DNA from: an uncultured Lachnospiraceae bacterium
GTDB lineage: Bacteria; Bacillota; Clostridia; Lachnospirales; Lachnospiraceae
Assembly: GCA_902782815.1 (NCBI GenBank)
Contig: CACZOS010000155.1
Coordinates: 1 to 9,830 of the forward strand
Direction: 5' to 3'
DNA length: 9,830 nucleotides
Part shown: piece after piece, positions 1 to 6,314 of the stretch
How positions within the stretch are numbered: position 1 is the first letter of the stretch
Layout of the letters: the number at the start of each line of letters is the position of its first letter
Program-made: the position numbers and the translations under genes
The notes under the pieces: generated by a model
Databases searched by the model: none
Seen by the model: only the letters and a program-made list of their open reading frames with translations
Told to the model about the DNA's origin: nothing

Positions 1-377
1 CAATCCTCGTTGCCGCTGTAAATATATTTCTGTTTTGCTTTCTCACAGTCGCCCGCGCATTTGACGAAAGCAACTTTCCTGGCGGTATCATCGGCTTCCA
101 CACCCATGATCTCACCGATTTTTGCCGCGGCGGAAGCTCCGCCCACAGGACAGGCATTAACTGCCGCCTCACCGCAGGCAATGGCTTTTGCCAGGGCATC
201 ACAGCCCGCAAATCCGCAGCCGCCGCAGTTGTTGCCGGGAAGGCATTCTCTGACAGCAACTTCTTTCTCGTCGATGGGTACTTTAAACTTCTCGGAAGCG
301 ATTCCCAGGAGAACGGAAATGACGAGTCCTGTACCTCCTACGATTACCGCCGCAAGTACGATTCCATATACACTCAT
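1..377 (-). CDS. rnfB: RnfB, ferredoxin-side iron-sulfur subunit of the Rnf complex (3' end beyond the window)
   Basis: RnfB is the subunit thought to take electrons from reduced ferredoxin and pass them into the membrane part of Rnf. Only the first 125 codons are present; the gene runs off the left edge. The start is the ATG at 375-377, preceded by AGGAGG (386-391) eight bases upstream and lying 15 bases after the rnfA stop. Residues 3-26 form one hydrophobic anchor helix. The motif LPGNNCGGCGFAGC (46-59) followed by ACPVGG (75-80) gives Cys51, Cys54, Cys59 and Cys76, the usual four ligands of the N-terminal [4Fe-4S] domain of RnfB. Further cysteines at 45 and 68 are in the same stretch. The C-terminal ferredoxin-type clusters expected in the family would lie outside the window. 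It is the last gene of the rnfCDGEAB order. The call is secure; length and C-terminal cluster number cannot be seen. Confidence 0.95.
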   Translation of the reverse strand, partial: MSVYGIVLAAVIVGGTGLVISVLLGIASEKFKVPIDEKEVAVRECLPGNNCGGCGFAGCDALAKAIACGEAAVNACPVGGASAAAKIGEIMGVEADDTARKVAFVKCAGDCEKAKQKYIYSGNED

Positions 378-392
378 TTCTCACCCCTCCTG

Positions 393-968
393 TCAGATAA
401 TTCCTGAAAAGCCAAAAAATGCGATGGACATAAGACCGGCTGTCACCAGGACAATGGGCATGCCCTGCCAGGAAGAAGGAATATCATTGAATTCCATCTT
501 TTCCCTCAGTCCGGCCAGAATAACAATGGCGATAGTGAAACCTACTGCTGTCCCGAATCCGTAGATCACGGTTTCCAGTATATTGTAATCGTACTGTACC
601 GCATTTAATGCAACACCGAGTACCGCACAGTTCGTGGTGATCAGAGGAAGGAAGACTCCCAGCGATTCATAAAGGGGCGGCATCATTTTCTTTAAAAACA
701 TTTCAACAAACTGCACCAGGGCAGCGATGATCAGGATAAATACGATGGTCTGCAGATAGGACAGATCCAGGGGAGTCAGGATAAACCGGTAGATCAGCGC
801 AGTGACCAGGGAGGCGATGGTGATGACAAAGATTACCGCAGCTCCCATACCGATGGCCGTATCCGTCTTCTTTGAAACTCCCAGGAAGGGACACAGACCA
901 AGAAACTGGCTTAACACGACATTACTTACTATGGATGAACTGATGATCAGGATCAATAAATGTGCCAT
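393..968 (-). CDS. rnfA: RnfA, integral membrane subunit of the Rnf complex
   Basis: RnfA is one of the two homologous membrane subunits (RnfA and RnfE) at the core of the ferredoxin:NAD+ oxidoreductase. The 191-residue product has the normal family length and is almost wholly hydrophobic, with about six membrane helices. GLCPFLG (24-30) places Cys26, and TTNCAVLG (111-118) places Cys114. In the family, these two half-helix cysteines and their RnfE counterparts hold an iron-sulfur centre within the membrane. The ATG at 966-968 shares one base with the rnfE stop codon (TAATG), and AAGGAGG lies seven bases upstream within the end of rnfE. This arrangement suggests coupled translation of the two partner subunits. 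The stop TGA is at 393-395, 15 bases before rnfB. Nothing is missing or unusual. Confidence 0.97.
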   Translation of the reverse strand: MAHLLILIISSSIVSNVVLSQFLGLCPFLGVSKKTDTAIGMGAAVIFVITIASLVTALIYRFILTPLDLSYLQTIVFILIIAALVQFVEMFLKKMMPPLYESLGVFLPLITTNCAVLGVALNAVQYDYNILETVIYGFGTAVGFTIAIVILAGLREKMEFNDIPSSWQGMPIVLVTAGLMSIAFFGFSGII

Positions 969-1714
969 TATCTCCCCTCCTTTTCTATTTCTGCTGTTGC
1001 AGCTGCCTCAGCTGTCGTCTCTTCAGCTGCCGGGGCTTCGGGAAGCTCTTTTTTCTTTATTTCTTTCTCCTCGGGAAGCTCTGCCTCCTGCTCAGGAGCC
1101 TGGTCTGCCTTTGCAGGACGATTGCTCAGTCTGTTCTTGATGGCAACCAGGCAGGAGAGAACAAAGAATGCTCCCGGAGCCAGGATAAAGATGGTGATGG
1201 GGGTATATACCGATTCCGGAAGAATGGTATAGCCAAAGAGGGTACCCGCGCCTAAGAGTTCACGAAAACTGCCCAGGATGGTAAGGGCAAGGGTAAATCC
1301 CAGGCCCATGCCCAGCCCGTCAAAGAAGGAAGAAACAGCTCCGTTCTTGCTGGCATATGACTCGGCACGTCCGAGAATGATACAGTTAACTACAATAAGA
1401 GGAATATAAACACCCAGAGCATCGTTCAGAGAAGGCAGGTAAGCCTGGAGAACGAACTGGACCACAGTCACCAGAGACGCGATCACAACGATATAGGCCG
1501 GAATACGTACCCGGTCCGGGATAAAATTCCTCAGAAGGGCGATCAGAAGGTTGGAAAACATCAGCACCGCCGTGGTGGTAAGGCCCATTCCTCCTCCGTT
1601 GATGGCCGAGGTGGTCACCGCCAGGGTGGGACACATACCCAGCACGAGAACAAGGGTGGGGTTTTCCCTGATAATACCGTTAAACAATCTCTCAGAAGGG
1701 CTATTCGGTTTCAT
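968..1714 (-). CDS. rnfE: RnfE, integral membrane subunit of the Rnf complex, with an acidic C-terminal tail
   Basis: RnfE pairs with RnfA in the membrane core of Rnf. The membrane part covers residues 1 to about 195, with about six helices. GMCPTLAVTT (26-35) gives Cys28 and VVNCIILG (108-115) gives Cys111, the positions that contribute to the RnfA/RnfE iron-sulfur centre. The gene starts with ATG at 1712-1714, one base after the rnfG stop, with AAGGAGG eight bases upstream. The odd feature is the last 50 or so residues (about 196-248). This is a hydrophilic tail dominated by Glu, Ala, Lys and Pro, with no cysteine and no membrane segment. It makes the 248-residue protein longer than I would expect for RnfE. 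There is no sign of a frameshift: the frame is continuous and ends exactly at the rnfA start. The tail is probably disordered and its function is unknown. Confidence 0.96.
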   Translation of the reverse strand: MKPNSPSERLFNGIIRENPTLVLVLGMCPTLAVTTSAINGGGMGLTTTAVLMFSNLLIALLRNFIPDRVRIPAYIVVIASLVTVVQFVLQAYLPSLNDALGVYIPLIVVNCIILGRAESYASKNGAVSSFFDGLGMGLGFTLALTILGSFRELLGAGTLFGYTILPESVYTPITIFILAPGAFFVLSCLVAIKNRLSNRPAKADQAPEQEAELPEEKEIKKKELPEAPAAEETTAEAAATAEIEKEGR

Positions 1715-1715
1715 T

Positions 1716-2360
1716 TTATTTACCTCCTTCTAAAGACTGGAAATAGGCCAGACAGCTGTTCATGGCACCGGTAACCGCCTTGCTGGTGATGGTGGCGCCG
1801 GAGATAGCGTCGATCTTTGGGTTGTCCTCAGCAGGAGCATTTAAGTTGCCGCTGCCGTCTTTGACCACTTCAAAGTGATCGACTTTTTTTCCTTTATACT
1901 GGTCTGCCCAGGCCTGATTGGTTTTTGCGTTCATTCCCAGACCGGCTGTCTCTCCGATGGCCAGGACAGAGTAACCGTTTACCGTTCCATCCGCCTGGAT
2001 ACCCACAGTCAGCTGGATATCTCCACCGTAACCCTTGGAGGTGGTCACGTTGAAGATATAGCCCAGAACATTTCCGGATCCGTCTCTGGCTTCCACAGCG
2101 GCAGAGATGACATCGCTCCCGTGGTCTTCAATGGGATTATCGTAATCGGCAAGAACAGCGGAGGCGGCTTCCTGGGTAAATCCTTCTACATCAGCGAAAT
2201 CGGAGGCATCCGGGAACACTGCCTGATAAGCCTCCTGCTCTGCCTTCTTCGTCTGCATAGCGATGGGGTCCTTTGTGATCCCGTATACAGCCCCCAGTAC
2301 AATACCGGCGACCAGGGTGATCACGACCAGTTTCAAGCAATCAGTCACCAAGTTTTTCAT
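1716..2360 (-). CDS. rnfG: RnfG, covalent-FMN subunit of the Rnf complex
   Basis: RnfG carries one of the covalently bound flavins of Rnf, in a domain facing the outside of the membrane. The 214-residue product has one N-terminal membrane anchor (about residues 8-28) followed by an FMN-binding domain. The motif DAISGATITS (184-193) is the flavinylation site; Thr190 would be the phosphoester-linked FMN acceptor, a modification made by ApbE-type flavin transferases. GETAGLGM (136-143) matches the conserved GETxGLG segment that precedes it. No apbE gene is in this window. The ATG at 2358-2360 overlaps the rnfD stop in the form ATGA (four bases), and AAAGGAGG lies nine bases upstream, so translation is probably coupled to rnfD. 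The stop TAA is at 1716-1718, one base before rnfE. Confidence 0.96.
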   Translation of the reverse strand: MKNLVTDCLKLVVITLVAGIVLGAVYGITKDPIAMQTKKAEQEAYQAVFPDASDFADVEGFTQEAASAVLADYDNPIEDHGSDVISAAVEARDGSGNVLGYIFNVTTSKGYGGDIQLTVGIQADGTVNGYSVLAIGETAGLGMNAKTNQAWADQYKGKKVDHFEVVKDGSGNLNAPAEDNPKIDAISGATITSKAVTGAMNSCLAYFQSLEGGK

Positions 2361-3313
2361 TTATCTTTACCTCCTTTCCCAAAAGCGGCAGGAGTCGTAA
2401 ACCGCTCGATCAGCGGAACCAGAAGGTTGCAGAAGATGATAGCGTAGGAAACGCCCTCCGCAGAACCTCCGAAGATACGGAAAATACCCGTGAATATACC
2501 GAGAAGGATACCGAAAACGATCTGTCCCCTGGGGGTGATGGGGGAAGTGACATAGTCCGTTGCCATGAAAAAGGCCCCAAGCATGAGTCCTCCACCGCAC
2601 AGATGCTGTGCCAGATAAGTCATATCAAATCCATGTCCGCCGAACAGAAGGACAAAAATACTCAGTGTAGCCAGGTAACAGACCGGGATCTTCCAGCTGA
2701 TGATCCTCTTGGCGATCAGGTAAATGCCCCCGATCAGCAGGAGAACAGCAGAAGTCTCACCGATGGTTCCCGGGATGGTTCCGAAAAACATGGCCTTAAG
2801 GTCCACGGTGCCTCCGGCCTTGATCACGGCCAGAGGGGTAGCGCCGGTGGTGGCATCAAAAGTAGTGCCGATACCTTTGACGGAAAAATCGGTCATTATT
2901 CCGGCGAAGGAAATCAGAAGGAAACAACGGGCACCCAGAGCCGGGTTCATAAAGTTCTGTCCCAGGCCGCCGAACACCTGCTTGACCACGATGATGGCGA
3001 AAACCCCACCCAGAATCGGCATCCAGAAAGGCACTCCCGCAGGAAGATTCATGGCAAGAAGGAGTCCGGTAAGGGCCGCACTCAGATCATTGATGGTTAT
3101 AGGTTTATGCATAAAATGCTGCCATGCATACTCGGCAATGACACAGGTCGCGATACAGAGCACTGTATTGATGATGGCACTTACGCCGAAATTCCACCAT
3201 CCGAAAAGAGCGGCCGGAGCCAGTGCCACGATGACGTCCAGCATAATGCTGTGTGTAGTAGCCTTATCCCTCACATGAGGATTGGCGGATACGTTATAAA
3301 ACTGTTCGTTCAT
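2357..3313 (-). CDS. rnfD: RnfD, membrane subunit with covalent FMN
   Basis: RnfD is the NqrB-like membrane subunit thought to take part in the ion-moving step of Rnf. The 318-residue protein is strongly hydrophobic, with around eight to ten helices. DATTGATP (153-160) is the flavinylation motif in the usual place, with Thr159 as the likely FMN acceptor. Typical family stretches include FGGLGQNFMNPALGAR (114-129), ATDYVTSP (251-258) and the late IFGGSAEGVSYAI segment (280-292). The ATG at 3311-3313 follows the rnfC stop by 17 bases and has AAGGAG eight bases upstream. Its TGA stop overlaps the rnfG start. Family knowledge leaves open whether the exported ion is H+ or Na+; I cannot decide that from this sequence. 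Confidence 0.96.
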   Translation of the reverse strand: MNEQFYNVSANPHVRDKATTHSIMLDVIVALAPAALFGWWNFGVSAIINTVLCIATCVIAEYAWQHFMHKPITINDLSAALTGLLLAMNLPAGVPFWMPILGGVFAIIVVKQVFGGLGQNFMNPALGARCFLLISFAGIMTDFSVKGIGTTFDATTGATPLAVIKAGGTVDLKAMFFGTIPGTIGETSAVLLLIGGIYLIAKRIISWKIPVCYLATLSIFVLLFGGHGFDMTYLAQHLCGGGLMLGAFFMATDYVTSPITPRGQIVFGILLGIFTGIFRIFGGSAEGVSYAIIFCNLLVPLIERFTTPAAFGKGGKDK

Positions 3314-3330
3314 CTTTACCTCTCCTTATG

Positions 3331-4644
3331 TTATTTCTGGCGTCTTCTCAAGGCAAGGGCCTCCCGGCGCCCTGTCTTCATGGACTGGGTCAATCTTCTT
3401 TTGGCCGGACAGACATAGGAACAGCATCCGCATTCCACACATTCACATCCGTTCAGCTGATCGAATAAGGCAAAGTCACCGTGATCGGCAATCTCTGACA
3501 GCTTTGTGGGCATAAGACCGGCGGGACAGACGGTAACGCATCTTCCGCACCGGATACAGTTGCTGGGTTCACAGGCTGCAACCTCGTCCCTGGTGAAGCA
3601 TAAAAGGGAGGAGAACGCCTTCTGGCAGGGCACATTCAATGTGCTCAGCGCCATGCCCATCATGGGGCCGCCGGAGATTACCTTCTCCGGCTCGGTTTTG
3701 AAACCACCTGCGGCGTCTACAAGCTCGGCGGCATTGGTTCCGGATTTTACCTTAAAGTTACCGGGCTGAGCGATGGCGTCACCGGTTACGGTAACTACCC
3801 TCTCGTACAGGGGCTTGCCCAGGGTTACTGCCTCGTGGATGGCTATGGCGGTGGCCACATTATCCACGATACAGCCGGCATCAGCCGGAAGCATACTGGA
3901 GTTGATGGAGCGGCCGGTCACCGCGTAGATCAAAGAACGTTCCGCTCCCTGGGGATACTTGGTCCTGAGGGAAGCAACCTCGATTCTCTCTTCCTGAGCA
4001 CAAAGCTCGGTAAGTTTTTTGATTGCCTCCGGTTTATTATCCTCAATCCCGATGACCCCTTTGGCCTGGGGGAACATGGACAGGATGATATTCAGTCCGG
4101 AGATGAGGTCTTCCGGTGTTTCCATCATCTGACGGTAATCCGCCGTGATATAGGGTTCGCATTCCGCTGCGTTGATAATGATATGATCGATCTTATCCGG
4201 TTCTTTCGGTGAGAGCTTCACATGGGTGGGGAAACCGGCCCCTCCCAGACCGACGATGCCGGCCTCCCTGACTGCAGCCAGGATATTCTCCCTGGTCATC
4301 ATTTCCACCGGATGAAATTCGGTCTTGTTGTAAAACCCGTCGTTTTCAATGACAATGCTGTTGACTTTATTGCCGGAAACCGTCAGCCTCGGCTCAATCT
4401 TCAATACCTTTCCGGACACGGAACTGAAAATGTTGGCGGACACAAATCCTCCTGCCTCAGCAATCTTCTGCCCGACTAACACGTTGTCACCTTTTTTTAC
4501 ACAGGCAACTGCCGGCGCGCCGATATGCTGGCTTAAAGGGTATACCATCTCACCCTGGGGCAGGTATTCAGTAATGGCTTTATCCTTACTCAATTCTTTT
4601 CCGTCATAGGGATGAAGGCCGCCTTTAAATGTCAGTAAACCCAT
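3331..4644 (-). CDS. rnfC: RnfC, NADH/FMN- and iron-sulfur-binding subunit of the Rnf complex
   Basis: RnfC is the cytoplasmic subunit where NAD+ is reduced, and it heads the rnf operon. I place the start at the ATG 4642-4644 (437 residues). It gives the conserved N-terminus MGLLTFKGGLHP and has AAGG seven bases upstream plus GAGGAG a little further back. The frame is open ten codons further to a GTG at 4672-4674, but no Shine-Dalgarno sequence precedes that codon. GLGGAGFPTHVKL (132-144) is the glycine-rich flavin/nucleotide site. Two ferredoxin-type clusters follow: CIRCGRCVTVCP (Cys363, 366, 369, 373) and CVECGCCSYVCP (Cys402, 405, 408, 412). An N-terminal barrel-sandwich region and a central SLBB-like region are expected from the family. 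The C-terminus is short and basic (LRRRQK), without the long repeat tail of some proteobacterial RnfC proteins. Confidence 0.96.
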   Translation of the reverse strand: MGLLTFKGGLHPYDGKELSKDKAITEYLPQGEMVYPLSQHIGAPAVACVKKGDNVLVGQKIAEAGGFVSANIFSSVSGKVLKIEPRLTVSGNKVNSIVIENDGFYNKTEFHPVEMMTRENILAAVREAGIVGLGGAGFPTHVKLSPKEPDKIDHIIINAAECEPYITADYRQMMETPEDLISGLNIILSMFPQAKGVIGIEDNKPEAIKKLTELCAQEERIEVASLRTKYPQGAERSLIYAVTGRSINSSMLPADAGCIVDNVATAIAIHEAVTLGKPLYERVVTVTGDAIAQPGNFKVKSGTNAAELVDAAGGFKTEPEKVISGGPMMGMALSTLNVPCQKAFSSLLCFTRDEVAACEPSNCIRCGRCVTVCPAGLMPTKLSEIADHGDFALFDQLNGCECVECGCCSYVCPAKRRLTQSMKTGRREALALRRRQK

Positions 4645-4665
4645 TTCTTTACCTTCTTTCTCCTC
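4645..4665 (-). promoter_or_regulatory. Ribosome binding site deciding the rnfC start
   Basis: On the minus strand GAGGAG (4660-4665) and AAGG (4652-4655) precede the ATG at 4642-4644, the latter by seven bases. The upstream in-frame GTG (4672-4674) is preceded by ACCATTCCCA, which has no purine-rich ribosome site. The downstream ATG is therefore the better start. Confidence 0.65.
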
Positions 4666-4682
4666 TTTGTTCACTGGGAATG

Positions 4683-4717
4683 GTTACATTTTATTTTTCA
4701 AAGGATGTCACTGAAAA
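4683..4717 (-). promoter_or_regulatory. Possible promoter of the rnf operon
   Basis: Two overlapping sigma-A-like readings exist on the minus strand. One is GTGACA (4706-4711), 17 bases, TGTAAC (4683-4688). The other is TTTTCA (4712-4717), 18 bases, TAAAAT (4688-4693). Both would start transcription shortly upstream of the rnfC ATG at 4644. That gives a short leader and would exclude the alternative GTG start. Neither reading matches the consensus fully, so this is a candidate only. The -35 regions overlap the inverted repeat at 4704-4724. Confidence 0.35.
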
Positions 4718-4724
4718 GGACATC
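4704..4724. repeat. Inverted repeat GATGTC-9-GACATC upstream of rnfC
   Basis: Perfect six-base arms (4704-4709 and 4719-4724) are separated by nine bases, about two helical turns from outer end to outer end. The repeat covers the candidate -35 region of the rnf promoter, so it could be an operator or a weak hairpin. On the minus strand it is followed only by CTTTG, so it is not a good terminator in that direction. It does not resemble the Rex consensus TTGTTAA-N4-TTAACAA. Function unknown. Confidence 0.4.
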
Positions 4725-4754
4725 TGCTTTCTTTTTTCCAATATATTATGATAC

Positions 4755-4793
4755 CATGGATGGTCCCGGAGGACACATCGGGATTTATCCATG
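4755..4793 (-). repeat. Two-tier inverted repeat after the NusG-II gene
   Basis: The outer arms are seven bases (4755-4761 with 4787-4793, CATGGAT/ATCCATG). The inner arms are five bases (4764-4768 with 4779-4783, TCCCG/CGGGA). Small internal loops of two and three bases separate them, and the apical loop has ten bases. On the minus strand it starts 14 bases after the stop codon of the NusG-II gene. No T-run follows (GGTATCATAAT), so it is not a standard intrinsic terminator. It may protect the 3' end of the upstream transcript or form part of an rnf leader. Confidence 0.45.
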
Positions 4794-4807
4794 CAAAAGC
4801 CTTTGAT

Positions 4808-5227
4808 CTATCGGCTTATGCTATCAATTCCTTCTCCGGGCTCCATTTCGGAGGAAATGATCTCCACCACGACTTTATGGGGAAGACAGATGATCGTTTC
4901 TCCTTTCAGGCTTACCGGCCTGTGTTTTACACAGATCTGATCGGGACAGTCCGCAGAGATCATCTTCGCTTTTCCGTCTTTGATCTTCAAAATATTGTAA
5001 CAATCCTCTCCGTCAATCCTTATTTCCCTGTCCCGTGACAGGTCGTAGGTTCCCTGAAGTTTCCGGTCCACAGTGACAGTCACCTGGGCTCCCTTCTCCT
5101 GTACAGTACTGACCAGGAACATCAGGAGAGCCCCCGTCAGAAGAAGGATAACAGCCAGGGCAAGGTCATGGCGGGTGAAGAGTTTTCTGTTTTCCTCCTT
5201 AATTGAACCCGATCCATTTCTGCGCAA
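4808..5227 (-). CDS. Membrane-anchored NusG domain II protein
   Basis: The 139-residue product has a short basic N-terminus, one membrane helix (about 21-41) and an outside-facing domain of about 90 residues that fits the NusG domain II family (Pfam NusG_II). Family hallmarks are GTYDLS (59-64), the N-x-L-x-I-KDGKAKM run (78-89), CPDQIC (94-99, Cys94 and Cys99) and CLPHKVVVEI (114-123, Cys114). The start is TTG at 5225-5227: GGAGG (5236-5240) lies eight bases upstream, and there is no ATG or GTG before the membrane helix. It overlaps the glycosyltransferase by 29 bases. Despite the name, the protein has no NusG N-terminal domain and should not be read as a transcription factor. Such proteins often lie near Rnf or FMN-binding genes in Clostridia, as here, which hints at a redox or envelope role. 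The molecular function is not known to me. Confidence 0.85.
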   Translation of the reverse strand: MRRNGSGSIKEENRKLFTRHDLALAVILLLTGALLMFLVSTVQEKGAQVTVTVDRKLQGTYDLSRDREIRIDGEDCYNILKIKDGKAKMISADCPDQICVKHRPVSLKGETIICLPHKVVVEIISSEMEPGEGIDSISR

Positions 5228-6221
5228 TTTTATATCCTCCGAGGGCCATCATACGTTTGACCTTATTATGGGAACCCGCAAGATTGCCCAGGACGGAGCG
5301 TTTTATCCTGCGGTAGGCTTCCGGAGATTTCTTCCGGAGATACGCCCATAATCTGTCTTTTTCACGGTCCGCTTCAGGAGTATTGATCCGGAGAAGAAGC
5401 ACAGAGCTCACCAACATCATGGTGGACAGATAATGAAGCATATATTCATCCAGTTTTTTACAGTAAAAGGTTGGTTTATGACTGGTATAAATATCGATAA
5501 TGATCTTGTTTACCCGGATCTGCTGATCGATCCTGGACATCATCACCTTCTCATTGATTGACTGGTCATCCCTCCCGAGATAATAACGGTAGAAATCCAC
5601 ATCCAGATAATACATCTTCTTCAGGTAAGGCAGAGGCCAGTAGACGAAGATATTATCCACGTAGAAAGTATGTTTGGGCAGCTGGAAACCGCAGTCTTTC
5701 AAAAGCTGGGTACGGTAGATCACCGAGTGCATGAGGATATTCTGGCTGGCACCGAATCTGCCGATATCCTCCCAGCTGAAGTATCTGTCCCTGGGCAGGG
5801 TTGACCGGTACTCGATGACCTTCTTATGCCTTACTCCCTGTTTCTCATAAACATAGTTGGAGAACAGAGCATCCAGGGGGTCTTCCTTCCCGGCCTCCTC
5901 TTTCAAAAATCTGAGGATGGTCTGGTAGGCATCCGGCGCCACCCAGTCATCGCTGTCCACCACCTTGTAAAAGAGACCGGTGGCGTTGCGAAGGCCGGCA
6001 TTTACCGCCTCACCGTGGCCGCCGTTTTCCTGGTGGATTGCCCTGACAATACCGGGATAGTTTTTCTCATACTCATCAGCGATGGCTCCGGTATCATCCA
6101 CGGAACCGTCATCCACGATCAATATCTCCACATCCTCTCCTCCGGGAAGAAGACATTCAATACAGTTTCTCATATAATCCTGGGAATTATAGCTGGGGAT
6201 AGCTATTGATAGGATCTTCAT
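5199..6221 (-). CDS. Family 2 glycosyltransferase
   Basis: This 340-residue protein has the GT-A fold signature of family 2 glycosyltransferases, which move a sugar from a nucleotide-sugar donor. It opens with KILSIAIPSYNS (2-13). VDDGS (36-40) marks the nucleotide-binding aspartates and VDSDDW (88-93) supplies the metal-binding DxD-type motif. QENGGHGEAVNAGL (64-77) is the usual intervening loop. LGRDDQSIN (about 216-224) resembles the acceptor-side region seen in capsule or teichoic-acid type enzymes. No membrane segment is evident, so it is probably cytoplasmic or peripheral. The ATG at 6219-6221 has AAGGAG (6230-6235) eight bases upstream. It lies between the purA terminator hairpin and the NusG-II gene, with only about 25 bases after the hairpin and no visible promoter. 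It may therefore depend on read-through. The sugar and acceptor cannot be told from sequence. Confidence 0.9.
   Translation of the reverse strand: MKILSIAIPSYNSQDYMRNCIECLLPGGEDVEILIVDDGSVDDTGAIADEYEKNYPGIVRAIHQENGGHGEAVNAGLRNATGLFYKVVDSDDWVAPDAYQTILRFLKEEAGKEDPLDALFSNYVYEKQGVRHKKVIEYRSTLPRDRYFSWEDIGRFGASQNILMHSVIYRTQLLKDCGFQLPKHTFYVDNIFVYWPLPYLKKMYYLDVDFYRYYLGRDDQSINEKVMMSRIDQQIRVNKIIIDIYTSHKPTFYCKKLDEYMLHYLSTMMLVSSVLLLRINTPEADREKDRLWAYLRKKSPEAYRRIKRSVLGNLAGSHNKVKRMMALGGYKIAQKWIGFN
5228..5240 (-). promoter_or_regulatory. Ribosome binding site for the TTG start of the NusG-II gene
   Basis: GGAGG (5236-5240) sits eight bases before the TTG at 5225-5227, inside the 3' end of the glycosyltransferase gene. 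This supports the rare start codon and the 29-base overlap. A second AAGGAGG occurs just inside the gene (5194-5200) but has no usable start codon after it. Confidence 0.7.
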
Positions 6222-6245
6222 TTTTTACTCTCCTTGTTCCATACG

Positions 6246-6304
6246 AAAAGCTGTCACAGGGATCTTTCCCATCATAGTGATGATGGGCAGATCGATATGA
6301 CAGC
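6246..6304 (-). terminator. Long three-tier hairpin terminator after purA
   Basis: On the minus strand it begins 10 bases after the purA stop. It has nested arms of seven bases (GCTGTCA/TGACAGC, 6298-6304 with 6250-6256), five bases (GATCT/AGATC, 6289-6293 with 6261-6265) and eight bases (CCCATCAT/ATGATGGG, 6280-6287 with 6268-6275) around a four-base loop. TTTT (6246-6249) follows. The stem has 20 paired positions but the T-run is short, so termination may be partial, which would let the glycosyltransferase be transcribed by read-through. Confidence 0.75.
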
Positions 6305-6314
6305 CTGTTCAGCG

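Noticed and set aside
61..564. Plus-strand open frame of 167 codons across rnfB and rnfA
   Set aside because: It crosses two well-supported minus-strand genes and their ribosome site, and its product is unlike any known family.
2603..3418. Plus-strand open frame of 271 codons opposite rnfD and the end of rnfC
   Set aside because: It is antisense to genes with clear family motifs, its translation is low-complexity and polar with no recognisable domain, and no good ribosome site was seen. It is a shadow frame.
4672..4674. GTG as the start of rnfC, ten codons upstream of the ATG
   Set aside because: No ribosome site precedes it, the extra residues are not part of the conserved N-terminus, and the candidate promoter would place the transcript start close to this codon.
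4704..4724. Terminator on the plus strand, since TGCTTTCTTTTTT follows the inverted repeat in that direction
   Set aside because: The stem is only six base pairs with a nine-base loop, and no plus-strand gene ends here.
4683..4807. Rex-type redox operator or riboswitch upstream of rnf
   Set aside because: No TTGTTAA-N4-TTAACAA match was found, and the inverted repeats do not form any riboswitch architecture that I recognise.
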